From Clostridia bacterium (GTDB lineage: Bacteria; Bacillota; Clostridia; Oscillospirales; Acutalibacteraceae): a stretch of 64,000 bases of DNA. The notes under the pieces were generated by a model. It was not told the DNA's origin and searched no databases. It saw nothing but the letters and a program-made list of their open reading frames with translations. Both the position numbers and the translations under genes were made by a program. How positions within the stretch are numbered: position 1 is the first letter of the stretch; each line of letters starts with the position of its first letter. The stretch lies in contig JAFWZR010000026.1 in NCBI GenBank assembly GCA_017522225.1, forward strand, positions 1 to 64,000. The letters run 5' to 3'. Below are positions 55,231-64,000 of the stretch, one piece after another.

Positions 55231-56174
55231 ATGAACAAAATTGCTAAGATTCTTTCAGCTGTTATCGCAGTTGTATGGCTCTTTCAATGATCACTTTCGC
55301 TTTTGCTGCAGACAAAGCTGTTGTATCTCTTAACCTCGTTAGCGAAGATGCAAACACAGTTACTCTTTCTGTAGTTCTTGAAGAAGGCGATAAAATCGGT
55401 GCTCTTGAAGTAGAGGTAGTTGCTAAGTCAGCAAATATCGGTGCTTTGACAGCTATTGATGTTGAAAAGAGCAACTTTGATCTTTCATACGGCAATCCCG
55501 ACAACGGCAAGCTTGCTGTAAACTCAATTAACGGTGTTGATGGTGTTACAGCAGTTGCTAAGTACACCTTTGCTAAGGTTGCGTCTGATGATGTAAGTGT
55601 TGAAGATTTCAGCATTATCATTAACAACTGTGCAGGTGTCAGAGGTGAAGAAGGTGCAGATCTCGAAAAAGTTGAGTGTTCAGTAGTTAATAAGCTTCCT
55701 GAGAAGGTTACAACAACTGAGTCAACAACTGAGTCTACAACTGAGTCTACAACTGAGTCAACGACTGAGTCAACAACTGAGTCTACAACTGAGTCTACAA
55801 CTGAGTCAACAACTGAGTCTACAACTGAGTCTACAACTGAGACTTCAACAGAAGCATCAACAGAGGCTTCAACAGAGGCTTCAACAGAAGCTTCAACAGA
55901 AGCTTCAACAGAAGCTTCAACAGAGGCTTCAACAGAGGCTTCAACAGAGGCTTCAACAGAGGCTTCAACAGAGGCTTCAACAGAGGAAAAGACAGAAGCT
56001 CCTTCAGAGGAGAAGACAGATGTACCTGCAGCTGACGACAAGACTGAAGCTCCGGCAACAGGCGACGTTGTTAACCCTGACACAGGCGACAGCGCAACAG
56101 CTACAGCAGCTATCCTTTCTCTTCTCGCAGTAAGCGGTGCAGCTATCGTTGCACTTCGTAAGAAGGAAGACTAA
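55231..56174 (+). pseudogene. Cell-wall-anchored cohesin-like protein, frameshifted in its signal peptide
   Basis: The ATG at 55231, after AAGGAGATGG, begins MNKIAKILSAVIAV, a typical signal-peptide start, but this frame stops at 55288-55290. The mature frame opens at 55275 (MALSMITFAFAADK) with no ribosome binding site and is missing one base relative to the first frame near 55274. Restoring it gives a complete signal peptide. Then come a cohesin-like beta domain (about 135 residues, VSLNLVSEDANTVTLSVV ... SIIINNCAG), a TTES/STEA repeat linker and a sorting signal: NPDTGD, hydrophobic segment, RKKED tail. It is either a sequencing error, a real null or phase state, or reinitiation coupling. 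It is likely the wall anchor for nearby dockerin proteins. Confidence 0.65.
55709..55985 (+). repeat. 12-bp tandem repeats encoding TTES and STEA units
   Basis: Ten near-perfect copies of a 12-base TTES unit plus one TTET, then eleven copies of a 12-base STEA unit. Within each block the copies differ only at synonymous third positions. The linker is expected to vary in length between strains and may be O-glycosylated. Confidence 0.9.
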
Positions 56175-56188
56175 TTTCTTGCTCACAG

Positions 56189-56210
56189 GAGGATTATCCG
56201 GATAATCCTC
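56189..56210 (+). terminator. Hairpin after the cohesin-like gene
   Basis: GAGGATTATC (56189-56198) / GATAATCCTC (56201-56210), perfect 10 bp, with little T-run; first of three hairpins in this gap. Confidence 0.55.
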
Positions 56211-56235
56211 TTATGATACCAAACTTTTAACGCCC

Positions 56236-56281
56236 CCACACAGACCTATGGGCGTATGGTCTGTGTGGTTTTTCTTTTTAT
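56236..56281 (+). terminator. Strong terminator
   Basis: CCACACAGACC (56236-56246) / GGTCTGTGTGG (56258-56268), perfect 11 bp, followed by TTTTTCTTTTT. Confidence 0.92.
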
Positions 56282-56298
56282 AATAAGATATCTATGAC

Positions 56299-56332
56299 AA
56301 ACGGTGGGTTTCCCACCGTTTTTGCTTTTTAT
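56299..56332 (+). terminator. Second strong terminator
   Basis: AAACGGTGGG (56299-56308) / CCCACCGTTT (56312-56321), then TTGCTTTTT. Tandem terminators separate the surface cluster from the ABC exporter. Confidence 0.85.
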
Positions 56333-56355
56333 AAACTGATAAATTTTTCCCTGTC

Positions 56356-56384
56356 TTGCAATATGTAATATTTTGTTGTATAAT
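56356..56384 (+). promoter_or_regulatory. Promoter of the ABC exporter operon
   Basis: TTGCAA (56356-56361), 17-bp spacer, TATAAT (56379-56384). Confidence 0.7.
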
Positions 56385-56422
56385 GACAATCGGATATATA
56401 TGAATTAAGAAAGCGGTGCAGT

Positions 56423-57124
56423 ATGAGTTACATTGAATTTGCAGGCGTTTCAAAAATTTATAAAGTGGGTGACACGGAAATCCACGCTCTGTCAGATGTG
56501 AGCTTCACAATCGAGCAGGGTGAAATCTGTGTTGTTGTAGGCCCGAGCGGTGCAGGTAAAACTACACTTCTCAATGTGCTTGGCGGTATGGATTCCTGCA
56601 CTCACGGTCAGATTGCCGTTGATGACAGAATTATTACCGATTTCAGAAAGCGCAGTCTTATGCATTACAGACGCGACGATGTCGGCTTTATTTTCCAGTC
56701 ATATAATCTTGTGCCTAATCTCACTGCACTTGAAAATCTTGAGCTTGTGGCCAACCTGAGCAACAAGGCTGTGGACTGTATGGAGCTTATGCGCCTGGTC
56801 GGTCTTGAAAGAAGAGCACATCTTTTTCCATCACAGCTTTCGGGCGGTGAACAGCAGCGCGTAGCCATTGCCCGCGCACTTGTCAAAAAGCCGAAGGTAC
56901 TTCTTTGCGACGAGCCAACGGGTGCTCTCGACTATGAAACGGGTATTCAGATTCTCAAGCTCATCAAACGCGCAAGCGAAATTATGAATATGACCGTGCT
57001 CATTATTACTCACAATAACGCAATCTCTCCGATTGCTGACAGAGTAATCTCAATGAAAAGCGGAAAAATAAGCAGAATTGAAATCAACGACACACCGATG
57101 CCTGTTGAAAGGATTGAATGGTAA
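56423..57124 (+). CDS. ABC transporter ATPase (MacB/LolD type)
   Basis: 233 residues. Walker [11 protein letters not shown]-loop [18 protein letters not shown], signature [15 protein letters not shown], Walker [13 protein letters not shown] and the H-loop THNN are all intact. The sequence belongs to the group pairing with FtsX/MacB-type permeases. Its stop is directly abutted by the ATG of the permease gene. Confidence 0.95.
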   Translation: MSYIEFAGVSKIYKVGDTEIHALSDVSFTIEQGEICVVVGPSGAGKTTLLNVLGGMDSCTHGQIAVDDRIITDFRKRSLMHYRRDDVGFIFQSYNLVPNLTALENLELVANLSNKAVDCMELMRLVGLERRAHLFPSQLSGGEQQRVAIARALVKKPKVLLCDEPTGALDYETGIQILKLIKRASEIMNMTVLIITHNNAISPIADRVISMKSGKISRIEINDTPMPVERIEW

Positions 57125-60100
57125 ATGAAGAAAACCCTTTTTAAGGAAACTCTTCGCAGCATATCCGCCAACAGACTCAGGTTCTTGTCGATAATCGTAA
57201 TTGTTGCACTGGGAATCGGATTTTTTGTCGGTATAAAATCCTCCTCACCTGCAATGGGTTATTCTGCGAATGAGTATTTCAGAATCAACAATCTGCTTGA
57301 TGTCAGGGTGACGTCAAGAATTGCTTTTTCTGAAGATGATATTAACAAAATTGAAAATCTCGATAAGGTCGATTATGTTGTCCGTTCACGGTTTGTTGAC
57401 GCTGTTGTCAGTGTCGGCAGCTCGTCTGTTGTCAGCTCCAACGGTACACAGTTTATCTGCCGTATCAGTCCGGTCGATGTCGACGCTGCAAAGAACTTTA
57501 CCGAAACCGGTGAGGCGGATGACAGTTATGTTAACCGACTTATTCTTAAGGACGGCAGATTCCCCGAAAATTCGGGTGAATGTGTAATCGATGCCAATGT
57601 TATCAAAAGCTATGAAGAAATTGAAATCGGCTCTGTGCTCAATCTCGATGGCGGTGATGCAAGTATAACTGACTCACTTGCGACAGAAAAGCTCACAATC
57701 GTCGGTACGGTTGATTCTCCGATGTATATCTCAGCCGAAAGAGGCACAACTCAGGTCGGCTCAGGCGCATTGACCTGCTTTGCTTTTGTCGGCAAGGATG
57801 ATTTTACAACAAAAGACATCAACGAGCTTTTTGTGAAAATCAAATACGATGATATTTATGATAAGTTTTCTGATGAATACAAAGAGATTGTCACAAATCT
57901 CGGCCGTCAGATTGAGGAAATGTCTTCAGGCATAATTGACTCAAAGCTTTCAGAATTAAAAGTAGAGTATTCTGATAAAATCTCAGCAAAGAAAGCTGAA
58001 ATTGAAGAATACAACAAGTCAAGTGCTGAATCACTGGTCGAAAAGGAAAAAGAAATTACAGATTTCAAGGCTTATGTAGATGGTGAAGACGAAATTTTAA
58101 AGCAGCAGAAGGATAAAATTGACAAGGAGAAATCTTCTTACAAGACTTCACTTGATACGCTTAACAGTCAGTTCGGTACTCTGGATGCGACTTATCAGGC
58201 AAATGTCAAGGATTATGAAAGCCGGAGTTCAGAAATCAAAGGCTATTCAGAGCTTAAAAATCTTTATGATGACCTTAATGCAAAGCACACTGCAGACAAA
58301 GATCGGCTTGAAAAGCTTGAGGCTGCAAAGACTGACGCGCAGACAGAATATGACAGCAAAAAGGATGCTTTGGATACCGCAAACGATAATGTGACTTATT
58401 ACGAGAAGCGTATTGCAAATCTTACTGCGGATATAGATAAGCTCAAGGACGAAATTGCATCATTCGAGCTTGAAAGACAGAAGCTGCAGAGCTCAGTCAA
58501 TACTCTTCAAAAAGAGATAGATAAACTTGAAGAGCGTGTCAATGTACTTGAGGCTAAGCGTGACGAAGGATCACTAACCTTGTTTGAGCTGAACGAACTC
58601 AGGGAATCGACTAAATCACTTTCGAGCAAGAGGGGAGAAGTTTCTTCTTCAAATTCAAGAATCAGTGAAATAACATCACTTATAACCAAAAACGAGAATT
58701 CAATTTCATCAAAACAGAACGAACGCTCAGATGCAAGCTCATCCCTTTCAACAGCAAAGGATTCCGTAACTATTGCAAATGCGGATTTTACGGCGGCATC
58801 AACAGCACTCAATTCTGCAAAGTCCAGCTATGAATCCTTCAAGTCGTCCTATGATGCAGACGGTGCAACTCTTGATAAATATACTGCATCAATGAATCAG
58901 CTGACATCGGGACAGGGTAAGCTCAGCGAGCTTGCAAAGACCATCGAAGAGCAGAAAGCAGAGCTTGAAGAGCTTAAAAAGAATATCACCGAAACACAGA
59001 TTAAATATACTCTTGCTGACAGAAACGGCTCGCTTAGTATTCAGAAGGCACAGTTTGATCTTGAAAATGCCAAGGCACGTTATCACACAATCGATAATGA
59101 GCTTACGGAGCTCAAGTCAAAAATTGAGCAGAAGAAAACAAATCTTAACGGTGACCTTAAGCGACTTCAGAATACGCTGAAAAATATCGACAGCATAACG
59201 TGGATTGCGACCCCGCAGAACAAGCTTACAGGTCATTCGGCTTTTGAGTCGAGTATGGAGAATATTCTTTCAATGTCGAATATTTTCCCCGTTATATTCC
59301 TTATAACGGCAATGATAGCGTGCTTTGTCATCATGATGAAGAATGTCGAGGAGCAAAGAGGCTCAATCGGTCTGCTCAAGGCATTTGGCTATTCCGATTT
59401 TGTGATAATCAGCAAATACGGATTATATGCCGTTATTGCGTGGCTGGGCGGAGCTTTCTTTGGCGGAATTTTCGGAACCTGCATTGTTCCGAGCGCTGTC
59501 TACTCGATTTTTGATATCATTTACACCGTACCCAATGTCGGTGCAGTATTCAATTTTAAATATGTATTTTTAGGCTTGGGAATATCCTTGCTTACAACAT
59601 TTGCGGCAACACTTATGGCTGTTGTGCGTGAGTTACAAATGCACCCTGCAGCACTTATGAGGCCTAAGATGATCGGCTACAACCGTCGTTCACTTCTTGA
59701 ACGTATGCCTGATTTCTGGGATGCGCTGCCGTACGGTCTTGTGATTCTTATCAGAACTGTCATCAGAAGCCGTAAGCGTGTTATTGTCGGCTCAGTAGCA
59801 ATTGCCTGCTGTACCGCGCTTATTCTTTCGGCGTTCGGTCTTTTCAATTCCGTTACCGATGTTTCAAATTCACAGTACGGTGACGGCGGTATATTTAATT
59901 ACGACGTTCAGTTTATTCTCAATGCACAGCAGAATCCGTCAGACTCGGCAGTGCTTAATAAGCTCAGAGATGATAAGCTTGTAACATCAGCAATGCTTAT
60001 TTCAAACAAGTCTATGTCAGCATCAGGCGAGCTTGACCGTTCCGATGCTGAAAGTGTTCATGTTGTTGTTCCGTCAGAGATGGCTAACATAACAAGCTTT

Positions 60101-60880
60101 ATCAATCTCAATGTGATTCAGGGCTCGACGGATCTCAGTCAGGGCGGCGCAGTGATTACGCAGAAGCTTTCGCAGAATCTTGATGCTGAGCCGGGCGACG
60201 TAATATATTTCACCGATGCGGATGAGATTGTTCATCCTGTTGAGGTGATCGGTGTTGTAAAGAATTATATCGGACACTATGCTTATATTTCACCCGAATC
60301 ATATGAGGATTCCTTCCTCAATGAGCCTGAATACAAGTACCTTCTGTGTACGGTAAAAGACTATATGGATGACGAAGAGATTGCATCCTTCTCATCTGAG
60401 TACCTCAAGACGGAAGATGTTTCGGGTGTTGCAACGGCAGAGACGATGTCAGCCTCGGCAGACAATGCGATAAAACAGGTTATCGTGCTTGTTCTTCTGT
60501 TTGTTCTTTCTGCGTGTCTGCTTGCGATGATTGTGTTATACACCACATCAAATGTCAACATCAGTGAGCGTACGCATGAGATAGCCAACATCAAGGTTAT
60601 CGGCTTCAGTGACGGTGAGGTTTTGCTTTACGTTATCAGGGAAAATCTTGTTTCAACCGTTATGGGTATTCTGACGGGACTTGTTTTCGGCATATTCCTT
60701 CATAACGCACTTGTAAATCTTATTGCGGTTGAAAACATTATGTACGGTACAAGCATTGCGTGGTGGAGCTTTATCGTCTCAGCTCTTATTATTATTGGTG
60801 TTGCCATGCTGGCGGCATTGCCGATTCTCTTTAAGATAAACAAGGTCGATATGGCACAGGAGCTTAAATCAATTGAATAG
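57125..60880 (+). CDS. FtsX/MacB-type ABC permease with large extracellular coiled coil
   Basis: 1251 residues. One N-terminal membrane segment (about 18-40) is followed by a large extracytoplasmic region holding a MacB_PCD-like part (about 45-255) and a coiled coil of more than 400 residues (about 259-682). A first FtsX core has three membrane segments (about 718-838). A second module has a segment at about 890, an extracellular domain and three segments near the C-terminus (about 1118-1245). Substrate unknown. By analogy with FtsEX and MacB, such pumps transmit force across the membrane to act on wall enzymes or exported peptides. The start abuts the ATPase stop. Confidence 0.88.
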   Translation: MKKTLFKETLRSISANRLRFLSIIVIVALGIGFFVGIKSSSPAMGYSANEYFRINNLLDVRVTSRIAFSEDDINKIENLDKVDYVVRSRFVDAVVSVGSSSVVSSNGTQFICRISPVDVDAAKNFTETGEADDSYVNRLILKDGRFPENSGECVIDANVIKSYEEIEIGSVLNLDGGDASITDSLATEKLTIVGTVDSPMYISAERGTTQVGSGALTCFAFVGKDDFTTKDINELFVKIKYDDIYDKFSDEYKEIVTNLGRQIEEMSSGIIDSKLSELKVEYSDKISAKKAEIEEYNKSSAESLVEKEKEITDFKAYVDGEDEILKQQKDKIDKEKSSYKTSLDTLNSQFGTLDATYQANVKDYESRSSEIKGYSELKNLYDDLNAKHTADKDRLEKLEAAKTDAQTEYDSKKDALDTANDNVTYYEKRIANLTADIDKLKDEIASFELERQKLQSSVNTLQKEIDKLEERVNVLEAKRDEGSLTLFELNELRESTKSLSSKRGEVSSSNSRISEITSLITKNENSISSKQNERSDASSSLSTAKDSVTIANADFTAASTALNSAKSSYESFKSSYDADGATLDKYTASMNQLTSGQGKLSELAKTIEEQKAELEELKKNITETQIKYTLADRNGSLSIQKAQFDLENAKARYHTIDNELTELKSKIEQKKTNLNGDLKRLQNTLKNIDSITWIATPQNKLTGHSAFESSMENILSMSNIFPVIFLITAMIACFVIMMKNVEEQRGSIGLLKAFGYSDFVIISKYGLYAVIAWLGGAFFGGIFGTCIVPSAVYSIFDIIYTVPNVGAVFNFKYVFLGLGISLLTTFAATLMAVVRELQMHPAALMRPKMIGYNRRSLLERMPDFWDALPYGLVILIRTVIRSRKRVIVGSVAIACCTALILSAFGLFNSVTDVSNSQYGDGGIFNYDVQFILNAQQNPSDSAVLNKLRDDKLVTSAMLISNKSMSASGELDRSDAESVHVVVPSEMANITSFINLNVIQGSTDLSQGGAVITQKLSQNLDAEPGDVIYFTDADEIVHPVEVIGVVKNYIGHYAYISPESYEDSFLNEPEYKYLLCTVKDYMDDEEIASFSSEYLKTEDVSGVATAETMSASADNAIKQVIVLVLLFVLSACLLAMIVLYTTSNVNISERTHEIANIKVIGFSDGEVLLYVIRENLVSTVMGILTGLVFGIFLHNALVNLIAVENIMYGTSIAWWSFIVSALIIIGVAMLAALPILFKINKVDMAQELKSIE

Positions 60881-60888
60881 CATTTCTT

Positions 60889-60922
60889 CAATCCTCGTCT
60901 TCGGACGGGGATTGATTTTTAA
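60889..60922 (+). terminator. Terminator after the ABC permease gene
   Basis: CAATCCTCGTC (60889-60899) / GACGGGGATTG (60904-60914) with TTCG tetraloop and one G-U pair, then ATTTTTAATT. Confidence 0.85.
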
Positions 60923-60956
60923 TTGTTAAAATACTTTTAATTCCTGCCTTTTTATG

Positions 60957-60985
60957 TTGCAAAAATTTACGAAATAATGTATAAT
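60957..60985 (+). promoter_or_regulatory. Promoter of miaB
   Basis: TTGCAA (60957-60962), 17-bp spacer, TATAAT (60980-60985). The -10 overlaps an upstream in-frame ATG, which argues against that ATG as the start. Confidence 0.7.
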
Positions 60986-61021
60986 AAACCGATTATAAGA
61001 TTAGAAGGGGAGGTGTCGCCC

Positions 61022-62452
61022 GTGAACAGCAAAAAACCGTCCGAAAGTTACTTTGTTTCACCTGATGAGCTTGTAAAACAGCAGGAATATTCAGCGCTTG
61101 TCAGCTCTGTTCTTTCGGTGCGTTTTGATAAGCAGCCGCTTGCGTTTGTACACACTTACGGCTGTCAGGGAAATGTATCTGACGGTGAGCGGATCAAAGG
61201 AATTCTTGCACAGTCAGGCTACGGCTTTACGGAAAATATTGAAGAGGCAGACCTCATTCTTTATAACACCTGTGCCATCCGTGAGCATGCTGAGGACAGA
61301 ATTTACGGTAATGTCGGAGCTATTAAAAAGCTTAAAAAGAGCAATCCGAATCTCATCATTGCACTTTGCGGATGTATGATGCAGCAGCAGAGAGTTGTTG
61401 ATAAAATCAGAAAAAGCTATCCGTTTGTAAACCTCGTTTTCGGTACACATGTTATTCATAAGGTGCCGGAGCTTCTTTACAAGGTTCTCTGCACGGGTAA
61501 GCGTGTATTTTCGTGTGACGACAGTGACGGTGTGATTGCCGAGCCACTGCCCGTAAGGCGTGACGGAACGGTCAAGGGCTGGCTTCCGATTATGTACGGC
61601 TGCAACAATTTCTGCAGCTACTGTATCGTGCCTTATGTCAGAGGCAGAGAGCGAAGCAGAAGACCTGAGGATGTTATCGCAGAGGCAAAGGAGCTTATCG
61701 CTCAGGGCTGTAAGGATATAACACTGCTCGGTCAGAATGTAAACTCTTACGGCAAAAGCCTTGAGACTGATATCAACTTCTCACAGCTTTTACAGCAGAT
61801 AAACGATCTTGAGGGTGACTTTATTATCCGCTTTATGACCTCTCATCCCAAGGATTGCACAAAGGAATTGCTTGACACGATGGCAAGATGCGAAAAGGTT
61901 GCAAAGCACCTGCACCTGCCGTTCCAGAGCGGTAACAACCGTGTGCTTAAGGAGATGAACAGAGGCTACACAAGAGAGCAGTACCTTGAGCTTGCAGAAT
62001 ATGCGCGTAAGGTTATGCCGGGGCTTTCGATGACAAGTGACGTTATTGTTGGCTTCCCGGGTGAAACTTACGAGGAATTCAAGGATACACTCACCCTTAT
62101 AGATGAGGTTAAATTCACATCACTGTACACCTTCATTTTTTCTTCCCGACCGGGTACAAAGGCAGCATCAATGCCCGATCCCGTTTCTCGCGAGGAAAAG
62201 GGTGTGTGGTTCAGGGAGCTGACAGACCTGCAGGAAAAAATTGCAGGTGAGCGCACCGCAAAGATGAAGGATGAAACCTATACCGTGCTTTGCGAAGGCT
62301 ACGCAAAAGACGGAATACTCAACGGCAGAACACAGGGCAACATAATGATAGAATTCCCCGAGACTGAGGGAAAGGATGTTCTCGGTAAATTCTGCAAGGT
62401 AAAGGTTACCGAGCCTCTTACCTGGATAGTACGCGGCGAGCTTGCCGAATAA
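61022..62452 (+). CDS. miaB: tRNA-2-methylthio-N6-dimethylallyladenosine synthase
   Basis: Radical SAM methylthiotransferase that modifies A37 of tRNAs reading UNN codons. 476 residues from the GTG at 61022, eight bases after GGGGAGG; the in-frame ATG at 60977 overlies the promoter. The N-terminal auxiliary-cluster region has HTYGCQGN (Gly replaces the usual Met), NTCAIRE and LCGCM. The radical SAM motif is CNNFCSYC. A TRAM domain ends the protein. The miaB-ylbF-mutS order is conserved in Firmicutes. Confidence 0.96.
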   Translation: MNSKKPSESYFVSPDELVKQQEYSALVSSVLSVRFDKQPLAFVHTYGCQGNVSDGERIKGILAQSGYGFTENIEEADLILYNTCAIREHAEDRIYGNVGAIKKLKKSNPNLIIALCGCMMQQQRVVDKIRKSYPFVNLVFGTHVIHKVPELLYKVLCTGKRVFSCDDSDGVIAEPLPVRRDGTVKGWLPIMYGCNNFCSYCIVPYVRGRERSRRPEDVIAEAKELIAQGCKDITLLGQNVNSYGKSLETDINFSQLLQQINDLEGDFIIRFMTSHPKDCTKELLDTMARCEKVAKHLHLPFQSGNNRVLKEMNRGYTREQYLELAEYARKVMPGLSMTSDVIVGFPGETYEEFKDTLTLIDEVKFTSLYTFIFSSRPGTKAASMPDPVSREEKGVWFRELTDLQEKIAGERTAKMKDETYTVLCEGYAKDGILNGRTQGNIMIEFPETEGKDVLGKFCKVKVTEPLTWIVRGELAE

Positions 62453-62503
62453 CTTTGTATAACTTTTAATTTGTTATAAATTTATTTTAAGGAGATTTTT
62501 AAA

Positions 62504-62920
62504 ATGGACGTAATTGAAATCACAAGACAGCTTGGTGCAGCGATTCAGCAGGACGAGCGTTACCTCGCATTCCACGAGGCAAGAAGGGTAAACGAGGCTG
62601 ATACAGACCTTAACGACCTTATCAACAAAATCCAGCTCATCCATATGTCTTACCAGCACGAGGCTGCAAAGGATGATGCAAACGAAGAGAAGCTTCAGGC
62701 TTATGACAAGGAGTTTTCAGAGGTTTATGCAGCAGTAATGGCTAACGAAAACATGCAGAAGTACGAAGCAGCAAGAAAGGCTGTTGACGAGATGATGAAC
62801 TATCTTACACAGATTCTTGCAATGTGTGTTCAGGGTGAGGATCCTGCAACATGTGACCCTGCAGCTCATGAGCATCAGTGCTCAGGCGAGTGCAGCTCAT
62901 GCGGTGGCGGCTGTCACTGA
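62504..62920 (+). CDS. YlbF/YmcA-family protein with Cys-rich tail
   Basis: 138 residues. Residues 1-110 form the helical YlbF/YmcA fold. The final 28 residues carry six cysteines and four histidines (CDPAAHEHQCSGECSSCGGGCH region), suggesting metal or FeS binding. In Bacillus, YlbF, YmcA and YaaT form the Y-complex that directs RNase Y, with FeS clusters bound by conserved cysteines; the tail may serve that role. AAGGAG precedes the ATG; it lies 51 bp after miaB. Confidence 0.88.
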   Translation: MDVIEITRQLGAAIQQDERYLAFHEARRVNEADTDLNDLINKIQLIHMSYQHEAAKDDANEEKLQAYDKEFSEVYAAVMANENMQKYEAARKAVDEMMNYLTQILAMCVQGEDPATCDPAAHEHQCSGECSSCGGGCH

Positions 62921-62957
62921 TTTTAAAGAAGTAAAAACTATTTTGAGGTGAAAACAG

Positions 62958-64000
62958 ATGGCAGAAATGACGCCGATGATGAGGCAGTATCTTGAGATAA
63001 AAAAGAACTATCAGGATACGATTCTTATGTTCCGCCTGGGCGATTTCTATGAGATGTTCTTCGAGGACGCAAAAACCGCTTCCCGCGAGCTTGAGCTTGT
63101 CTTGACGGGCAGAGACTGCGGTCAGGAGGAGCGTGCACCGATGTGCGGCGTACCGTTCCACAGCGTCGATTCTTATATTGCCCGACTTGTTTCACGCGGC
63201 TATAAGGTTGCCATCTGTGAACAAACCGAAGACCCTGCTACGGCAAAGGGAATTGTCAAGCGCGATGTTATCCGCATTCTTACACCGGGTACCGTTATCG
63301 AAAGCAGTATGCTTGACGAAGCAAAAAACAATTTCCTTTGTTCTGTCTGGCTGAACGGTACATCGGCAGGTGTATGCTTTGCCGATGTGTCAACGGGTGA
63401 ACTCAATCTTACACAGATTAACGAGAAAAATCCGTCAAACAAAATTGTCAACGAAATCGGCAGATTTATGCCGACAGAAATCCGTTACAACGCTCAGGTT
63501 CTGAAAAGTGACAAAATCCGTGACTTTATCCGCAACCGCGTTGAATGCACTGCGGACGCAATCGACGAGTCACTTATGACCGTTGATTACAGCCGTCAGG
63601 TGATAACTCAGCATTTCAAAAAGAGTCTTATCGAGCTTGGCATTGAGGGTAATGACGAGGCTGTCTGTGCACTGGGTGCTACAATCGACTACCTCACACA
63701 GGTGCAGAAATCGGGACTCGACAATATCAGCAGTATTGATTTTTACTCTGATAACCAGTTTATGAAGCTTGATTTTTCGTCAAGGCGAAATCTTGAGCTT
63801 ACCGAAACCATGCGCAACAGAGAGCGCAGAGGCACACTTCTCTGGGTGCTTGATAAAACAAAGACAGCACCCGGTAAGCGTCTTATCAGAAGCTGGCTTG
63901 AGCAGCCGCTTCTCAATATTGCAAAAATCAGCAAAAGACACAACGCAGTCGAAGAGCTGTGTTCAGATTCACTCCTTCTTGAAGAGGAAATTGAAAACAT
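62958..64000 (+). CDS. mutS: DNA mismatch repair protein MutS, 3'-truncated by the window edge
   Basis: The first 347 residues of MutS from the ATG at 62958, after GAGGTG; the frame is open to the window end. The N-terminal domain carries the mismatch-wedging FYEMF motif (within FRLGDFYEMFFEDA), then VCGVPFHS-like and GYKVAICEQTEDP segments, the connector domain and the start of the lever domain (TMRNRERRGTLL). It recognises base mismatches and small loops and recruits MutL. Position after miaB-ylbF is as in other Firmicutes. Confidence 0.97.
   Translation, partial: MAEMTPMMRQYLEIKKNYQDTILMFRLGDFYEMFFEDAKTASRELELVLTGRDCGQEERAPMCGVPFHSVDSYIARLVSRGYKVAICEQTEDPATAKGIVKRDVIRILTPGTVIESSMLDEAKNNFLCSVWLNGTSAGVCFADVSTGELNLTQINEKNPSNKIVNEIGRFMPTEIRYNAQVLKSDKIRDFIRNRVECTADAIDESLMTVDYSRQVITQHFKKSLIELGIEGNDEAVCALGATIDYLTQVQKSGLDNISSIDFYSDNQFMKLDFSSRRNLELTETMRNRERRGTLLWVLDKTKTAPGKRLIRSWLEQPLLNIAKISKRHNAVEELCSDSLLLEEEIEN

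Noticed and set aside
55270-55290. Programmed -1 frameshift joining signal peptide and body
   Set aside because: No slippery heptamer or downstream pseudoknot is visible at the junction; a base loss or sequence error is simpler.
55262-56083. 273-residue minus-strand open frame rich in SVEA and VDSV repeats
   Set aside because: A shadow of the 12-bp repeats, which stay open in several frames; no start signals.
60977-61021. Extended MiaB N-terminus from an upstream ATG
   Set aside because: The upstream ATG overlaps the -10 element, whereas GTG at 61022 has an ideal ribosome binding site.

Overview
The window reads as a chromosome segment of an anaerobic, Gram-positive gut bacterium of the class Clostridia, most likely Oscillospiraceae and close to Ruminococcus. 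This is an inference. It rests on the coding style, strong Gram-positive ribosome binding sites, CCA-encoding tRNAs, the miaB-ylbF-mutS order, RqcH and TrmK/Nif3 of Firmicutes type, many dockerin-tailed secreted proteins, cohesin-like surface proteins, and 2-hydroxyacyl-CoA dehydratase activase chemistry. I see no rRNA, CRISPR array, transposase or integrase.

Layout. 1-3322: end of the str operon (fusA, cut at its 5' end, and tuf). 3486-4706: a membrane-anchored glycosidase-like protein. 4766-7444: a compact seven-gene phage-style lysis cassette driven by a promoter whose spacer is a perfect Gram-positive LexA (SOS) box. 7466-11021 (minus): glycolytic operon pgk-tpiA-gpmI. 11310-14198: secreted papain-like protease with cysteine-ribbon repeats and a dockerin. 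14326-16596: serC-serA. 16864-21553: giant acyl-CoA dehydratase activase and a small PAP2-like membrane protein. 21611-22792 (minus): iron alcohol dehydrogenase. 23491-27372: glpK, Ldh2-family dehydrogenase and malic enzyme in line. 27469-28652 (minus): ECF S component and TatD-associated radical SAM protein. 29011-40338: three very large secreted proteins, two with C-terminal dockerins (one carrying about 18 FIVAR-like repeats) and one cohesin-like. 40577-43727: ABC-F ATPase and GH20 hexosaminidase. 43807-44209: four tRNAs (Gly, Arg, His, Gln), followed by a multi-hairpin intergenic element. 44701-47544: DUF6054, alpha/beta hydrolase, macrodomain-HTH and vWA proteins. 47578-50937 (minus): DUF1858, trmK, nif3-like, rqcH. 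51076-51948: ispE. 52017-56174: a second dockerin/cohesin cluster, including a cell-wall-anchored cohesin-like protein whose signal peptide is separated by a frameshift. 56423-60880: ABC exporter with a large coiled-coil FtsX-type permease. 61022-64000: miaB, ylbF and mutS (cut by the window end).

The most striking item is the SOS-controlled lysis cassette. Its genes encode a sigma-region-4/XRE hybrid regulator, a coiled-coil protein, a phage baseplate-like domain protein, a small helical protein, an M23 endolysin with an SH3 domain, an XhlA-like membrane protein and a phi-LC3-type holin. Six successive start/stop overlaps tie them together, the frames are intact, and no capsid, tail-assembly, replication or integration genes lie nearby. 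It looks like a domesticated DNA-damage-triggered lysis or release module rather than decaying prophage. The second theme is a distributed cohesin-dockerin surface system. Six dockerin-bearing secreted proteins lie in three places, with two cohesin-like partners, and apart from the protease none has a recognisable catalytic domain.
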